This document shows, in pieces, positions 34,931 through 43,886 of a stretch of 49,516 nt of DNA. Source of the stretch: Parachlamydiales bacterium. Lineage in GTDB: Bacteria; Chlamydiota; Chlamydiia; Chlamydiales; JAEMRK01. The stretch lies in assembly GCA_016463375.1 (NCBI GenBank), contig JAEMRK010000004.1:12797-62312 (forward strand). The letters are read 5' to 3'. The notes beneath the pieces were generated by a model that did not search any database, was not told where the DNA came from, and saw only the letters and a program-made list of their open reading frames with translations. Each line of letters starts with the position of its first letter. Position 1 is the first letter of the stretch. A program made the position numbers and the translations under genes.

Positions 34931-37900
34931 TTAATAGATGACTGTCTGGTCGCCAATGGCTCTTAAAATGACTGCCTTTTTAATACTAGATCCTGTGCAA
35001 TCCACCGGAATGGTTGCATTGTTACAATCGCTGTAGCCCCACCAATAAATTGGAAATTGCCACTTGTATAGTGCTTCACTGATAGCTGTTAAAAAATCTA
35101 AATAAGTCTGACTTGACACTGAAGAGAGTGCTGTACCACCATTTTTGTAATAAATTGTAAATGGTGTTCCGCCACTACCTCCAGGATAATAAACTCCCCA
35201 CTGCTCTTGGGATGAATTAGCAAATTCTTCACCTGGAACATAAGCTGTTCCATTGATAGTTGAGGGTACAGTGTTTAAATCTCTTAATGCTGAATAGAGT
35301 TTAACTGTTGTACCAGCAGTTAAAGTAACAGCATTAGCCAAGTTAAAAAACCCAGTTCCAATCGTTGGTGCTGTAGGAGATAAATTATCTACTACAAGTG
35401 TTAAGCTACCGTTAGTACTATGAATATCTGCATTGGTAGTCGCTACAATATCTTCACCTGCAATCAACAATACATTACCACTAGTGCTTGCATAAACTGC
35501 AGCACCGCTATTCAATACGATATTATGGTCATAAGCTTGAACTGTGATATTACCAGTTGTTGAAGTAAGTGTAGAGTTTGTACCAAGAGTTATGTCACTA
35601 CTTGTAGTTTGGGTATTACCTGCACCATTATTAAGAGTTAAAGTTAACGACCCGGTACCCGATGTAATAATTACACCATTTGCAACAGTAAAACTAGCTG
35701 TTCCAGTTAGTCTGTCATTGTTGCTAACACCACTTGCAGCTGTATCATTTGCAGTAATTATCAAATTACCATTATCCGTTGTGATATTTTGATTTATTGT
35801 GACACTGCGACCAGCTGATAAAGTTAAATTACCACCATTTCCACTTGGATTATTAGCAACAATTGGAGAATTAATGGTAATGTCGTTATTAGCCTGCATA
35901 ATGACAGGTGTTCCAACATTAAGAAGATTTTTTATTGCTAAAGATGAAACTGTTAAGTCCTGGCTTGGAAATTGTCCATAATCAACATTAGCTGGATCAT
36001 TTAAACCTGCGTTAACTGTACCATTTCCGGAAGTGAAAACGGCATAAGTGATACCATTAACAGTATCTTCAACAAAATTCGTCGCTTTGTTTTGACTTAA
36101 TCCAGAAGACGCGTTAGGACCAAAATAACTATTTCCAATGTCTGGAACTGATCCTGTAAGTGTATTTAAGCCATCATTGTAAACAACAGCTCCAATGTTT
36201 GTTCCAGCGCTAGTATCAAAATTGGGGAAATGGGCAACAAATTTACCTCCAGAAATTGCTAAAGCATCCAGACCTACACCATCATTTGCAGTAACTCCAT
36301 GTAAACTATTTGAACCAGTAACTGTCGCATTAGAAAAAGCTGCTTGAGGACATAAAGTGATTGCACCAACGTCTGCTGTCGTATTATTCCACAAGGGAGA
36401 ACAAACTAAAAAATTGCCATTGGTTAAAGCAACAACACTAGTTCCAACCTGGTCACCTACTGTAGTGCCATGCAGTGATTTAGAATCGTCCACAATACCA
36501 GTAACAACATCTTGAGGTGTTCCCCTAGAATATACTACAGCGCCTGCAGTGGCAGTAGGAGTTCCAGTTGTTGTCGCTGAAGGAAAGGCAGCTACAAAGC
36601 TTCCAAAGTTTTGGGTTATGTTCGGTAAAGCTGTTACATTTAAGCCGGTGCCATTATTTGCTGCTGGTCCATAAAGACTATTAGTTGTTGTGATAGCAGC
36701 ACCTGGCGATCCGTTTCCATTGCGTAAAGTTACTGCACCCACATTAGCTGTTGCCCCATTGTCCCACAAAGGCGAAACAAGGACATAGTTATTGTTAACT
36801 AAAGGAACTATTATTCTTCCTACATCATCTAAGTTGGTACTTCCATATGTAGAATTAGTTGTGCTAACAAGACCAACTGCTCCCGTCGATGCACACCAAG
36901 TGGCAGCTCCTACTTGAGCACCACCATTTGTCCAAGTTGGTGATCCGACAACATAATTATCATTTGTTAATGCTACAATTACAGTACCCACAGCATCATT
37001 TGCTGTTGAACCATACAAGCTATTAGTTGTTGCAACAGCACCAACATATGTTGGACCTGACAATGGCATACGAGTTGCCGCGCCAACAGCTGTTGCACCA
37101 TTGTGCCATGTGGGTGAACCTACAACAAATGCATTTCCATCAAGTGCAGTAATCACAGCACCGACGCCATCATTGGCAGTTGTTCCGTACAAACAATTAG
37201 CAGTTGACGGAGAGCCACCACTAGGGGTAATTGTACCATTATTAGTACTACAAAAAGCGATTCCTGATTGTGCAATTCCGTTTATTGTGTAATTAGGAGC
37301 TCCAATAACATAGTCTCCATTTTCTAAAGGTACAATCAATTGACCTAAACGATCGCCCGGCGAACCTCCTGTAACACCAATTAAACTATTTGTTGAATTC
37401 ATAGTCCCCGAATTACCATTGACTCCACCACGAGTTCCCACAATACCTTTATTATTGTCCCAAGTTGGTGAAGCGACAACGTAATTACCGTTTGTTAATG
37501 CATAAACATTCCCAATTAGATCGCCATTTAAACTGCCTGTGATACAAATATTTGGCGCAAGTGTTACGTTGGTTGTACTTGTAGCCGATCCCCTATAAAC
37601 AGCCCCAGCATTTGGAACGCCAGTTACTGTAAAGTTAGGTGAGGAAATAACAAAATCACCACCAGTAAGCTGAATGACACCACCTGAGCTGACGTTATCT
37701 GTTGAAACAGCACCAGAAATCGTAGAATTAAGAGCACCAGTCATCCCATTATAGAGATAAACAACACCAGCGTTAGCAGGTTTTGTTACCACGACATTCC
37801 CAGAAATTAGAGGAAGTACAATAGTTCCAAATCCAGGACTTGGATTGGGATCAACAAGTGTGAAATGAGGAAATGTTCCCGTTGTGTCATCAATAATAAT

Positions 37901-39427
37901 ATTGCGCGGATCTAATAGAAGTGTTCCAGATTTATCAAGACCTGTGACATCAACTTGGGCACCATAATAAAATTTGTTTTTTCCAGAAACTTCAACAAAA
38001 CCGCCGTGTCGACCAGTTGCTGTCACTGTTGCTGCGCAATATGTGTAATCTTCTGAATTAACTATAACTTTACCGCCATGTGATTCTGAAGATCCATCGG
38101 CTTTAAAAGTTGTGGCATGGTTAATTTGAACATGATTTGCAATTAAACTAATTTCTCCACCACTTTGACCGCTCACATCAACTGTTGCTGCATTGATTGC
38201 GATGTCATCGCTAGTGAATGCGATGGTTCCACCATTATTTATGCCTTTTGATTCATAATGACCCGAGCTAAATAAACGCCCATCTTCATTATGAATTTTT
38301 ATTGTGCCTCCAATTATTCCACTTGCGACTAGATGAGACGACTCTGTTTCGATCCAATTCTTATTAGTGTTTATTAAGATGTTTCCGCCAGAACCATCTG
38401 TTCCGATAGCTAAAATTTCACCACCATGTAACCCTTTATCACTTGAAATTTCTACTGTTCCACCATTAGGTCCTGATACATCAATTGTTCCATTAGCAAA
38501 AAGAGTTCCTTGGTCTTTAATTTCGACATGACCACTTGATGCTTTTAAAGATCCATTTAATTGGGATAGTTGATCACCAATGTCCAATAGTATAGTTCCG
38601 TTATTACCAGCGTCGATAACACTATCACTGTCTAAGTTGACTTGGTTTGCGACTAAATGAACTTTGCCATTTCGCATGACACACATTGTCGCATCGGAAG
38701 TAGACTTGGGTATTGCTAAAGAATAGGCACTGCCTTCTTCATTAATCTGATCTTTGATCAGATTAATTTTTCCGGTCATAGAAATTTTACCTTCCGGATC
38801 TACCATTGATGGCTTAATTGTAATCCATCTGGTGCCTTCTGGTTTTAAATAGAACTGATGTCCGGTTAGTAAATTGACATCAACAGCATCGATGTCCCCA
38901 TCATTAACTATTGTTTCAGATAAAAGAGTGACTGTACCTGCCAATGTCTCAATTTTACCAAGATTTATAATCGATCCATTAGAAGAACCAGCAAATGTCA
39001 TCATGGCATTATTGATAAACTCTTCAATGCTCATATCTAATGTTGAGGAGACAAAATCTGCCGCTTTGATAAAGCCATCTTTTCCGATGACAACGCCATT
39101 GGGATTAACCAAATAAACACGGCCATTAGCTTGCAGCGTTCCCATAATTTGAGAAAGATCTCCACCAGTTACTCGATTAAGGACTGCTGAATCAATTGCT
39201 GGCTGAATGAACTGCGTAATTTCTCCAGATCCTATAGAAAAACTATTCCAATCGATCACTGCTTTATCACTTGTCATGATATTCAGTGTATTTTCGATCG
39301 ACGTAAACTGAGCATCACCATAAACAACTTGCGGATCGGTCGGATTAGCAAGTAATGTCCCATGTGCCAAAAGCAACGAAGCAAAGGTAGTTAATTTTCG
39401 GATTTTTTTTGAAGATTTACGACGCAT
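34931..39427 (-). CDS. TpsA exoprotein, filamentous haemagglutinin-like
   Basis: Secreted surface protein of 1498 residues. It has an extended Sec signal (basic first ten residues, cleavage near L-L-A-N). The TPS secretion domain follows, with the hallmark L-N-R-V-T-G-G, then G-R-V-Y-L-V-N-P-N-G (N108-P-N-G111). Beta-helix-like sequence extends to about residue 500. About ten repeats of roughly 55-65 residues cover about 515-1135, each with the core A-L-x-N-G-N-Y-V-V-x-S-P-x-W-x-N-G and N-S-L-Y-G. A second beta-rich part and a C-terminal stretch rich in Tyr and Trp (about 1410-1498) complete it. The partner TpsB gene is 19 bases downstream. Likely adhesin, substrate unknown. Confidence 0.92.
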   Translation of the reverse strand: MRRKSSKKIRKLTTFASLLLAHGTLLANPTDPQVVYGDAQFTSIENTLNIMTSDKAVIDWNSFSIGSGEITQFIQPAIDSAVLNRVTGGDLSQIMGTLQANGRVYLVNPNGVVIGKDGFIKAADFVSSTLDMSIEEFINNAMMTFAGSSNGSIINLGKIETLAGTVTLLSETIVNDGDIDAVDVNLLTGHQFYLKPEGTRWITIKPSMVDPEGKISMTGKINLIKDQINEEGSAYSLAIPKSTSDATMCVMRNGKVHLVANQVNLDSDSVIDAGNNGTILLDIGDQLSQLNGSLKASSGHVEIKDQGTLFANGTIDVSGPNGGTVEISSDKGLHGGEILAIGTDGSGGNILINTNKNWIETESSHLVASGIIGGTIKIHNEDGRLFSSGHYESKGINNGGTIAFTSDDIAINAATVDVSGQSGGEISLIANHVQINHATTFKADGSSESHGGKVIVNSEDYTYCAATVTATGRHGGFVEVSGKNKFYYGAQVDVTGLDKSGTLLLDPRNIIIDDTTGTFPHFTLVDPNPSPGFGTIVLPLISGNVVVTKPANAGVVYLYNGMTGALNSTISGAVSTDNVSSGGVIQLTGGDFVISSPNFTVTGVPNAGAVYRGSATSTTNVTLAPNICITGSLNGDLIGNVYALTNGNYVVASPTWDNNKGIVGTRGGVNGNSGTMNSTNSLIGVTGGSPGDRLGQLIVPLENGDYVIGAPNYTINGIAQSGIAFCSTNNGTITPSGGSPSTANCLYGTTANDGVGAVITALDGNAFVVGSPTWHNGATAVGAATRMPLSGPTYVGAVATTNSLYGSTANDAVGTVIVALTNDNYVVGSPTWTNGGAQVGAATWCASTGAVGLVSTTNSTYGSTNLDDVGRIIVPLVNNNYVLVSPLWDNGATANVGAVTLRNGNGSPGAAITTTNSLYGPAANNGTGLNVTALPNITQNFGSFVAAFPSATTTGTPTATAGAVVYSRGTPQDVVTGIVDDSKSLHGTTVGDQVGTSVVALTNGNFLVCSPLWNNTTADVGAITLCPQAAFSNATVTGSNSLHGVTANDGVGLDALAISGGKFVAHFPNFDTSAGTNIGAVVYNDGLNTLTGSVPDIGNSYFGPNASSGLSQNKATNFVEDTVNGITYAVFTSGNGTVNAGLNDPANVDYGQFPSQDLTVSSLAIKNLLNVGTPVIMQANNDITINSPIVANNPSGNGGNLTLSAGRSVTINQNITTDNGNLIITANDTAASGVSNNDRLTGTASFTVANGVIITSGTGSLTLTLNNGAGNTQTTSSDITLGTNSTLTSTTGNITVQAYDHNIVLNSGAAVYASTSGNVLLIAGEDIVATTNADIHSTNGSLTLVVDNLSPTAPTIGTGFFNLANAVTLTAGTTVKLYSALRDLNTVPSTINGTAYVPGEEFANSSQEQWGVYYPGGSGGTPFTIYYKNGGTALSSVSSQTYLDFLTAISEALYKWQFPIYWWGYSDCNNATIPVDCTGSSIKKAVILRAIGDQTVIY
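36020..37880 (-). repeat. about ten ~60-residue repeats in TpsA
   Basis: The encoded units share V-G-x-x-V-x-A-L-x-N-G-N-Y-V-V-x-S-P-x-W, then N-G-A-x-x-V-G-A, and end with N-S-L-Y-G-x-x-x-N-D. Ten copies can be counted by eye, the central ones best conserved and the outer ones degenerate. The pattern resembles beta-propeller or FG-GAP-like blades. They diverge at DNA level, so they are old duplications. Confidence 0.8.
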
Positions 39428-39479
39428 GTTAACCCACTTAAAAAAATTATTTTCTACACATTAGCCGTAAAAGATTTCT

Positions 39480-40391
39480 TTAATCAACTGAATTTTGTTT
39501 TTTCTTTTGTCCGAGTAAGATCACCCAAATTCCACCGCAACATATTAAAATGACACCAAACCACATCATTAAAGTGGGTGTGTCACGCCAAATAATCCAA
39601 TCGAATATTCCCGAATAAATAATTGCGGAATAACTCAAAGGTGCTAGCACCGTAACTTTTGCTTCTCTGAAAGCTGTGAAGAAAAAAAACTGACCAAGTA
39701 CTGCTGTAACACCTAACAATACAAAATAGAGCCAAGCTTCGATAGTTGGGACATGCCAAGCATATATGGCAAAAGGAAGACTTAGAACAACACCAATGAC
39801 CATATACCAAAATAAAACAGTTAATGGATTATCACTACCGCTTGTCATTTTGACAGTGACTGCTGAAAAAGCTAAACAAATTCCAGCTAACAATGCGATA
39901 AATGCCTCTGGTTTAAAGACACCTGCATCTGGTTTTATCACAAGTATTACACCTAATAATCCTAAAACCATCGGCAGCCAAAACCTGTGATCGATTTTTT
40001 GTTTAAGCCAAATTCTGACAATAATGGGAACAAATAATGGCGATGTATTACTTAGTAATGTTGTATTAACTATAGATAATTTTTGAAGTGCTAAAAAAAT
40101 TAAACCGAGAGCTGTCATCCCACTGAGTCCTCTTAAGATAACAAGCCACGGTCTATTCATATGGATGACTTTTTTGTGATCTTTAATCACAAAAGGTAAT
40201 AAGCAGATTAATCCAATCCAATTACGAAAAAACACTGTTTGGCCAACAGATGATAATGGTGTTACAATTTTTGCAAGTGGGTAACCCGCACTTAAAAAAA
40301 GCCATCCCAGTAAAACTAAGATAACACCTTTTTTTAAAGATCCTTTTCTTGGATGTAATTTGAGTTCTTCCACTTTATTTTCTCTCATCAT
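39480..40391 (-). CDS. EamA/DMT-family transporter
   Basis: Inner-membrane protein of 303 residues with ten hydrophobic spans in two homologous halves, the layout of the drug/metabolite transporter superfamily. Family features include F-F-R-N-W-I-G in the first half and G-V-I-L-V-I-K-P-D-A-G at the end of it. A charged tail of Lys and Gln closes the chain. Two consecutive ATGs start the protein. It lies 52 bases upstream of tpsA on the same strand. The substrate is unknown. Confidence 0.88.
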   Translation of the reverse strand: MMRENKVEELKLHPRKGSLKKGVILVLLGWLFLSAGYPLAKIVTPLSSVGQTVFFRNWIGLICLLPFVIKDHKKVIHMNRPWLVILRGLSGMTALGLIFLALQKLSIVNTTLLSNTSPLFVPIIVRIWLKQKIDHRFWLPMVLGLLGVILVIKPDAGVFKPEAFIALLAGICLAFSAVTVKMTSGSDNPLTVLFWYMVIGVVLSLPFAIYAWHVPTIEAWLYFVLLGVTAVLGQFFFFTAFREAKVTVLAPLSYSAIIYSGIFDWIIWRDTPTLMMWFGVILICCGGIWVILLGQKKKQNSVD

Positions 40392-40430
40392 TGTGTTATA
40401 GTTTATTTTAACAGTTATAAAGATTGATAA
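40392..40430. promoter_or_regulatory. short divergent promoter region
   Basis: Only 39 bases separate the divergent EamA and heptosyltransferase genes. TATAGT and TTATAA hexamers are present, but complete -35/-10 pairs would have to overlap the coding starts. It must nevertheless serve at least one of the two transcripts. Confidence 0.35.
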
Positions 40431-41477
40431 ATGGTCATAAAGAATAATTTCAATAACATCGAAAAAATTATAGTTCGCATGCCTAATTGGATGGGCGATT
40501 GCGTAATGGGCCTACCTGTACTTCAAGATTTAAAAAATTGCTTTCCTCAATCAAACATCACTGCCATGATTTCAAAACCTTTAGCTCCCCTACTAGAAAA
40601 TAATCCATACATTGAAAGCACTTATACTTTTTCCAGACCGACAAATCGAGCAGAGCAAAAAAAAATTATCAATGATCTTTATCAAAATCACTATGACCTT
40701 GGAATTTTACTACCTAATTCCTTTTCATCAGCTCGACTTTTTTACAAAGCTAAAGTTCAAAATCGATTGGGTTACAAAGGTAACTTGAGATCGATATTTT
40801 TGACTTACCCAGTTAAATGTATCGACGATGAAAATACTCATTTGGTTGTGACATATAAAAAAATACTAGAACCACTTGGAATTCGCTTAAGTTCAACTAA
40901 ACCGACGTTGTATATTTCTGATAGTGAGAAAACAGAATCGATTCAATTTTTGAAAAATAATGATATCGACCAAGAAATAATTCTTATAGGAATTAATCCA
41001 GGAGCCGCATTTGGTCCTGCCAAATGCTGGCTCCCTGAAAGATATCGCCAAGTGGCTAGTCAATTATTGGAAAATCCAAAAGTGCGTCTTCTATTTTTTG
41101 GAGATAAGCACACTACACCACTATCATCTTCTATAAGCGAAAAGCTTCCTCATTCCAGATGCCTGGATTTAAGTGGCAAAACATCTATCAGACAATTCAT
41201 TGCACTGATGGATCAATGCCATGTCATTTTAACAAATGACAGCGGACCCATGCACGTAGCTGCCGCATTACAAAAACCCATGGTTGCATTGTTTGGTTCA
41301 ACTAACGATGTAGCAACAGGTCCTTATTCTGACGCGACAGTTATACACAAACATGTAGAATGCTCTCCTTGTTACCGTAAAGTTTGTCCAATTGATTTTC
41401 GTTGCATGAAACGTATAGAAGTCCAAGAGGTCTATAAAGCCCTTTGCCAATACATTAACTCAGTAGGTGTTAATTGA
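40431..41477 (+). CDS. waaF: family 9 glycosyltransferase, heptosyltransferase II type
   Basis: A 348-residue GT-B enzyme. The N-terminal signature is M-P-N-W-M-G-D-C-V-M-G-L-P-V. Mid-protein there is I-N-P-G-A-A-F-G-P-A-K-C-W. The donor-site block L-T-N-D-S-G-P-M-H-V-A-A-A is followed by P-M-V-A-L-F-G-S-T. These are diagnostic of WaaF, which adds a heptose to the lipopolysaccharide core; the exact sugar used here is uncertain, since Chlamydia itself makes a heptose-free lipopolysaccharide. It heads a plus-strand run that extends to gpsA and beyond. Its TGA overlaps the TTG start of the next gene. Confidence 0.88.
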   Translation: MVIKNNFNNIEKIIVRMPNWMGDCVMGLPVLQDLKNCFPQSNITAMISKPLAPLLENNPYIESTYTFSRPTNRAEQKKIINDLYQNHYDLGILLPNSFSSARLFYKAKVQNRLGYKGNLRSIFLTYPVKCIDDENTHLVVTYKKILEPLGIRLSSTKPTLYISDSEKTESIQFLKNNDIDQEIILIGINPGAAFGPAKCWLPERYRQVASQLLENPKVRLLFFGDKHTTPLSSSISEKLPHSRCLDLSGKTSIRQFIALMDQCHVILTNDSGPMHVAAALQKPMVALFGSTNDVATGPYSDATVIHKHVECSPCYRKVCPIDFRCMKRIEVQEVYKALCQYINSVGVN

Positions 41478-42838
41478 ATTTAGAAGAAGCTAATAAACTT
41501 TTGCGAGCTATCGATCAACGACATGTATTACATGGATTTGATAAACTCACTGTGACACAACAGCAAAATTTATTAAGACAAATAAAAAAATTAGATGTGC
41601 CTTTTTATCGTCACCAAAAAGCTTTTTTATCTCAAACTAAGCGACCTTTTTTTTTATTTTCACCTTTTAAGCAGACTCAAAAAAGTGGAAACAAAGAACA
41701 CATTTTATTGGGTAAGCAGAGGTTAATGAAGAAAAAAGTCGGTGCAATAATTGTTGCTGGCGGTCAAGGAACGCGCCTAAATTTTGATGGACCTAAAGGT
41801 CTGTTCCCTGTTTCTGTTATTAAGCGAAAAACATTGTTTCAACTTTTGTCTGAAAAAACTATAGCTGCAAGCGAACAAGTAGGTCAAGACCTACCAATTG
41901 CCATTATGACATCTCCTATAAACCATACACAAACGATTGCATATTTTGAAAAAAATCATTTTTTTCAGTTAAAGCGTGGCCAAATTAGTTTTTTCTGCCA
42001 AGAAATGTTACCTATGCTTGATGACAAAGGTAATTTGTTTTTAGAAGGACCGGGCCATATTGCTGAAGGGCCTGATGGCAACGGATCGGCCCTCGATCAA
42101 TTCGTCACATCAGGAATTGCTGAAAAATGGAAAGAACAGGGCATCGAAGATGTCATGTTCTTATTTATTGATAATCCTCTTGCCGACCCTTTTGATGCCG
42201 AATTAATAGGTCATCACAAAGTGCATAATAATACAGTAACTATCAAATGCGTTGAAAGACACGATTCGAAAGAAAAAGTGGGATTAATTGTTGAAGAAAA
42301 TGGCAATCCTTGTGTTATCGAATACACTGAATTCCCGAAAGAAGAGTGGGATGCCAAAGACCCAAATGGTTACTGGCGTCATAATTTAGCAAATGTTGGT
42401 CTTTATATTTTCCAATTAAGTTTTATAGAAAAGCTTGCGTTTGAACAAGCTTGCAAAAAAATTCCTTTGCATTTAGCTCACAAAAAAACGCGCTTCATTA
42501 ATTCCAAAGATGAGGTCGAAGAACCAACCAAAGCCAATGCTTGGAAATTTGAACGCTTTATTTTTGATCTACTTCCCTATGCTGACAAAACGTCTGCTTT
42601 GACGTACCCTAGGGAGATCTGTTATGCTCCTTTGAAAAATATGGCTGGTAATAACAGCATTGAAACTGTAAGAAATGCCTTGCAAGCATTAGACTATCAA
42701 ACTTTTCATCGAATTTCGGGTAGAGTACCCCCATCGCGACCTTTTGAGCTTAGTCAAGAATTTCATTACCCAACACAATCTTTACTCCATAAATGGAAAG
42801 GTAAAGAGCTGCCCGCCGCCGCGTATATAGAGCCCTAA
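41474..42838 (+). CDS. UTP--sugar-1-phosphate uridylyltransferase (UDPGP family)
   Basis: A 454-residue enzyme that makes a UDP-sugar from UTP and a sugar 1-phosphate. The nucleotide-binding loop is V-A-G-G-Q-G-T-R-L, followed by G-P-K-G-L-F-P-V, the eukaryotic-like AGX/UDPGP pattern rather than the bacterial GalU or GlmU one. F-L-E-G-P-G and P-D-G-N-G-S support this. In Chlamydia the homologue (CT715) also precedes gpsA. The start is TTG at 41474, sharing bases with the waaF TGA; no near in-frame ATG exists. It could provide UDP-glucose for Ugd and GalE, or UDP-N-acetylglucosamine. Confidence 0.9.
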   Translation: MNLEEANKLLRAIDQRHVLHGFDKLTVTQQQNLLRQIKKLDVPFYRHQKAFLSQTKRPFFLFSPFKQTQKSGNKEHILLGKQRLMKKKVGAIIVAGGQGTRLNFDGPKGLFPVSVIKRKTLFQLLSEKTIAASEQVGQDLPIAIMTSPINHTQTIAYFEKNHFFQLKRGQISFFCQEMLPMLDDKGNLFLEGPGHIAEGPDGNGSALDQFVTSGIAEKWKEQGIEDVMFLFIDNPLADPFDAELIGHHKVHNNTVTIKCVERHDSKEKVGLIVEENGNPCVIEYTEFPKEEWDAKDPNGYWRHNLANVGLYIFQLSFIEKLAFEQACKKIPLHLAHKKTRFINSKDEVEEPTKANAWKFERFIFDLLPYADKTSALTYPREICYAPLKNMAGNNSIETVRNALQALDYQTFHRISGRVPPSRPFELSQEFHYPTQSLLHKWKGKELPAAAYIEP

Positions 42839-42851
42839 AGGAATTTACACC

Positions 42852-43886
42852 ATGTCTGAACATAAAAAAACAGATCAAAAAAAACTAAAAATTGCATATC
42901 TCGGTGCTGGCACATGGGCTTTTTGTCTTGCGTGTCTATTAGCTGCCAAAGGTCACGACGTGACAATTTGGGTATCAAATCCAAAAATTGCAAAAGCTCT
43001 TAAAGAAACAGGTCAACATCCAAATCTTTTGGGGCACATCCCCGAAGGCAACTTATATTATACTGAAGATATGGCTGAAGCAGTAAAAGGGGCTGATTTA
43101 ATAGCAGAAGGCGTCACATCTGCGGGTATTAGGCCAGTTTTTGAAAAACTTAAAAAAATAAAAAATGCTCCAGATTGTCCAATCGTTTTGACATCTAAGG
43201 GTATTGAACAAAACACTGGGTTATTACTCACTGAAGTTGTGATGGAAGTTTTGGGGATGCCAAGCAGATCACGTATCGGTTGTTTATCCGGTCCAAGTCA
43301 TGCTGAAGAAGTCATCAAAGGGATGCCGACATCAGTTGTTTGTTCAGCTTATGATCACCAAGTAATGGAATTTATTCAAAATGCTTTTGCGACACCTCAT
43401 TTCCGCGTGTACCGCAACGCCGATATTAACGGTGTTGAATTTGGCGGTGCCATGAAAAACATTATTGCTATAGCTTGTGGCATATCAGACGGTCTTGGAT
43501 TTGGAGATAATACAAAAGCTGCGCTCATGACTCGAGGTTTATTTGAGATCATAAAACTTTGTGTGACAAAAGGGTGCCATCCCCAAACTTTAAATGGTCT
43601 TGCTGGCATGGGAGATTTGTGCGTCACATGTTTATCACGATTTAGTCGAAACTATCGGTATGGAGAATTATTAGCCAAAGGTGTCGATCCAGAACTTGCA
43701 AAAGAAACCATAGGTGTTGTCGTTGAAGGTGCCTACACTTGTGTTTCAGCTCTGCAATTAGCAAAAAACGCCAATATTGAATTACCAATTACACAAGCAA
43801 TTTACGACATCATTTACGAAAGAAAAAAACCCAGTGAATGTGTAAAAAATCTACTTAAACGACCGATTAAAGAAGAGTATATCTAA
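42852..43886 (+). CDS. gpsA: glycerol-3-phosphate dehydrogenase [NAD(P)+]
   Basis: Makes sn-glycerol 3-phosphate for phospholipids from dihydroxyacetone phosphate; 344 residues. The N-terminal G-A-G-T-W-A motif binds NAD(P). L-S-G-P-S-H-A-E-E-V and E-F-G-G-A-M-K-N-I-I-A-I (catalytic Lys) are family hallmarks, followed by G-D-N-T-K-A-A-L-M-T-R-G. AAAGGAATTT ahead of the ATG is a good ribosome binding site. Its TAA overlaps the next ATG by one base. Confidence 0.96.
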   Translation: MSEHKKTDQKKLKIAYLGAGTWAFCLACLLAAKGHDVTIWVSNPKIAKALKETGQHPNLLGHIPEGNLYYTEDMAEAVKGADLIAEGVTSAGIRPVFEKLKKIKNAPDCPIVLTSKGIEQNTGLLLTEVVMEVLGMPSRSRIGCLSGPSHAEEVIKGMPTSVVCSAYDHQVMEFIQNAFATPHFRVYRNADINGVEFGGAMKNIIAIACGISDGLGFGDNTKAALMTRGLFEIIKLCVTKGCHPQTLNGLAGMGDLCVTCLSRFSRNYRYGELLAKGVDPELAKETIGVVVEGAYTCVSALQLAKNANIELPITQAIYDIIYERKKPSECVKNLLKRPIKEEYI

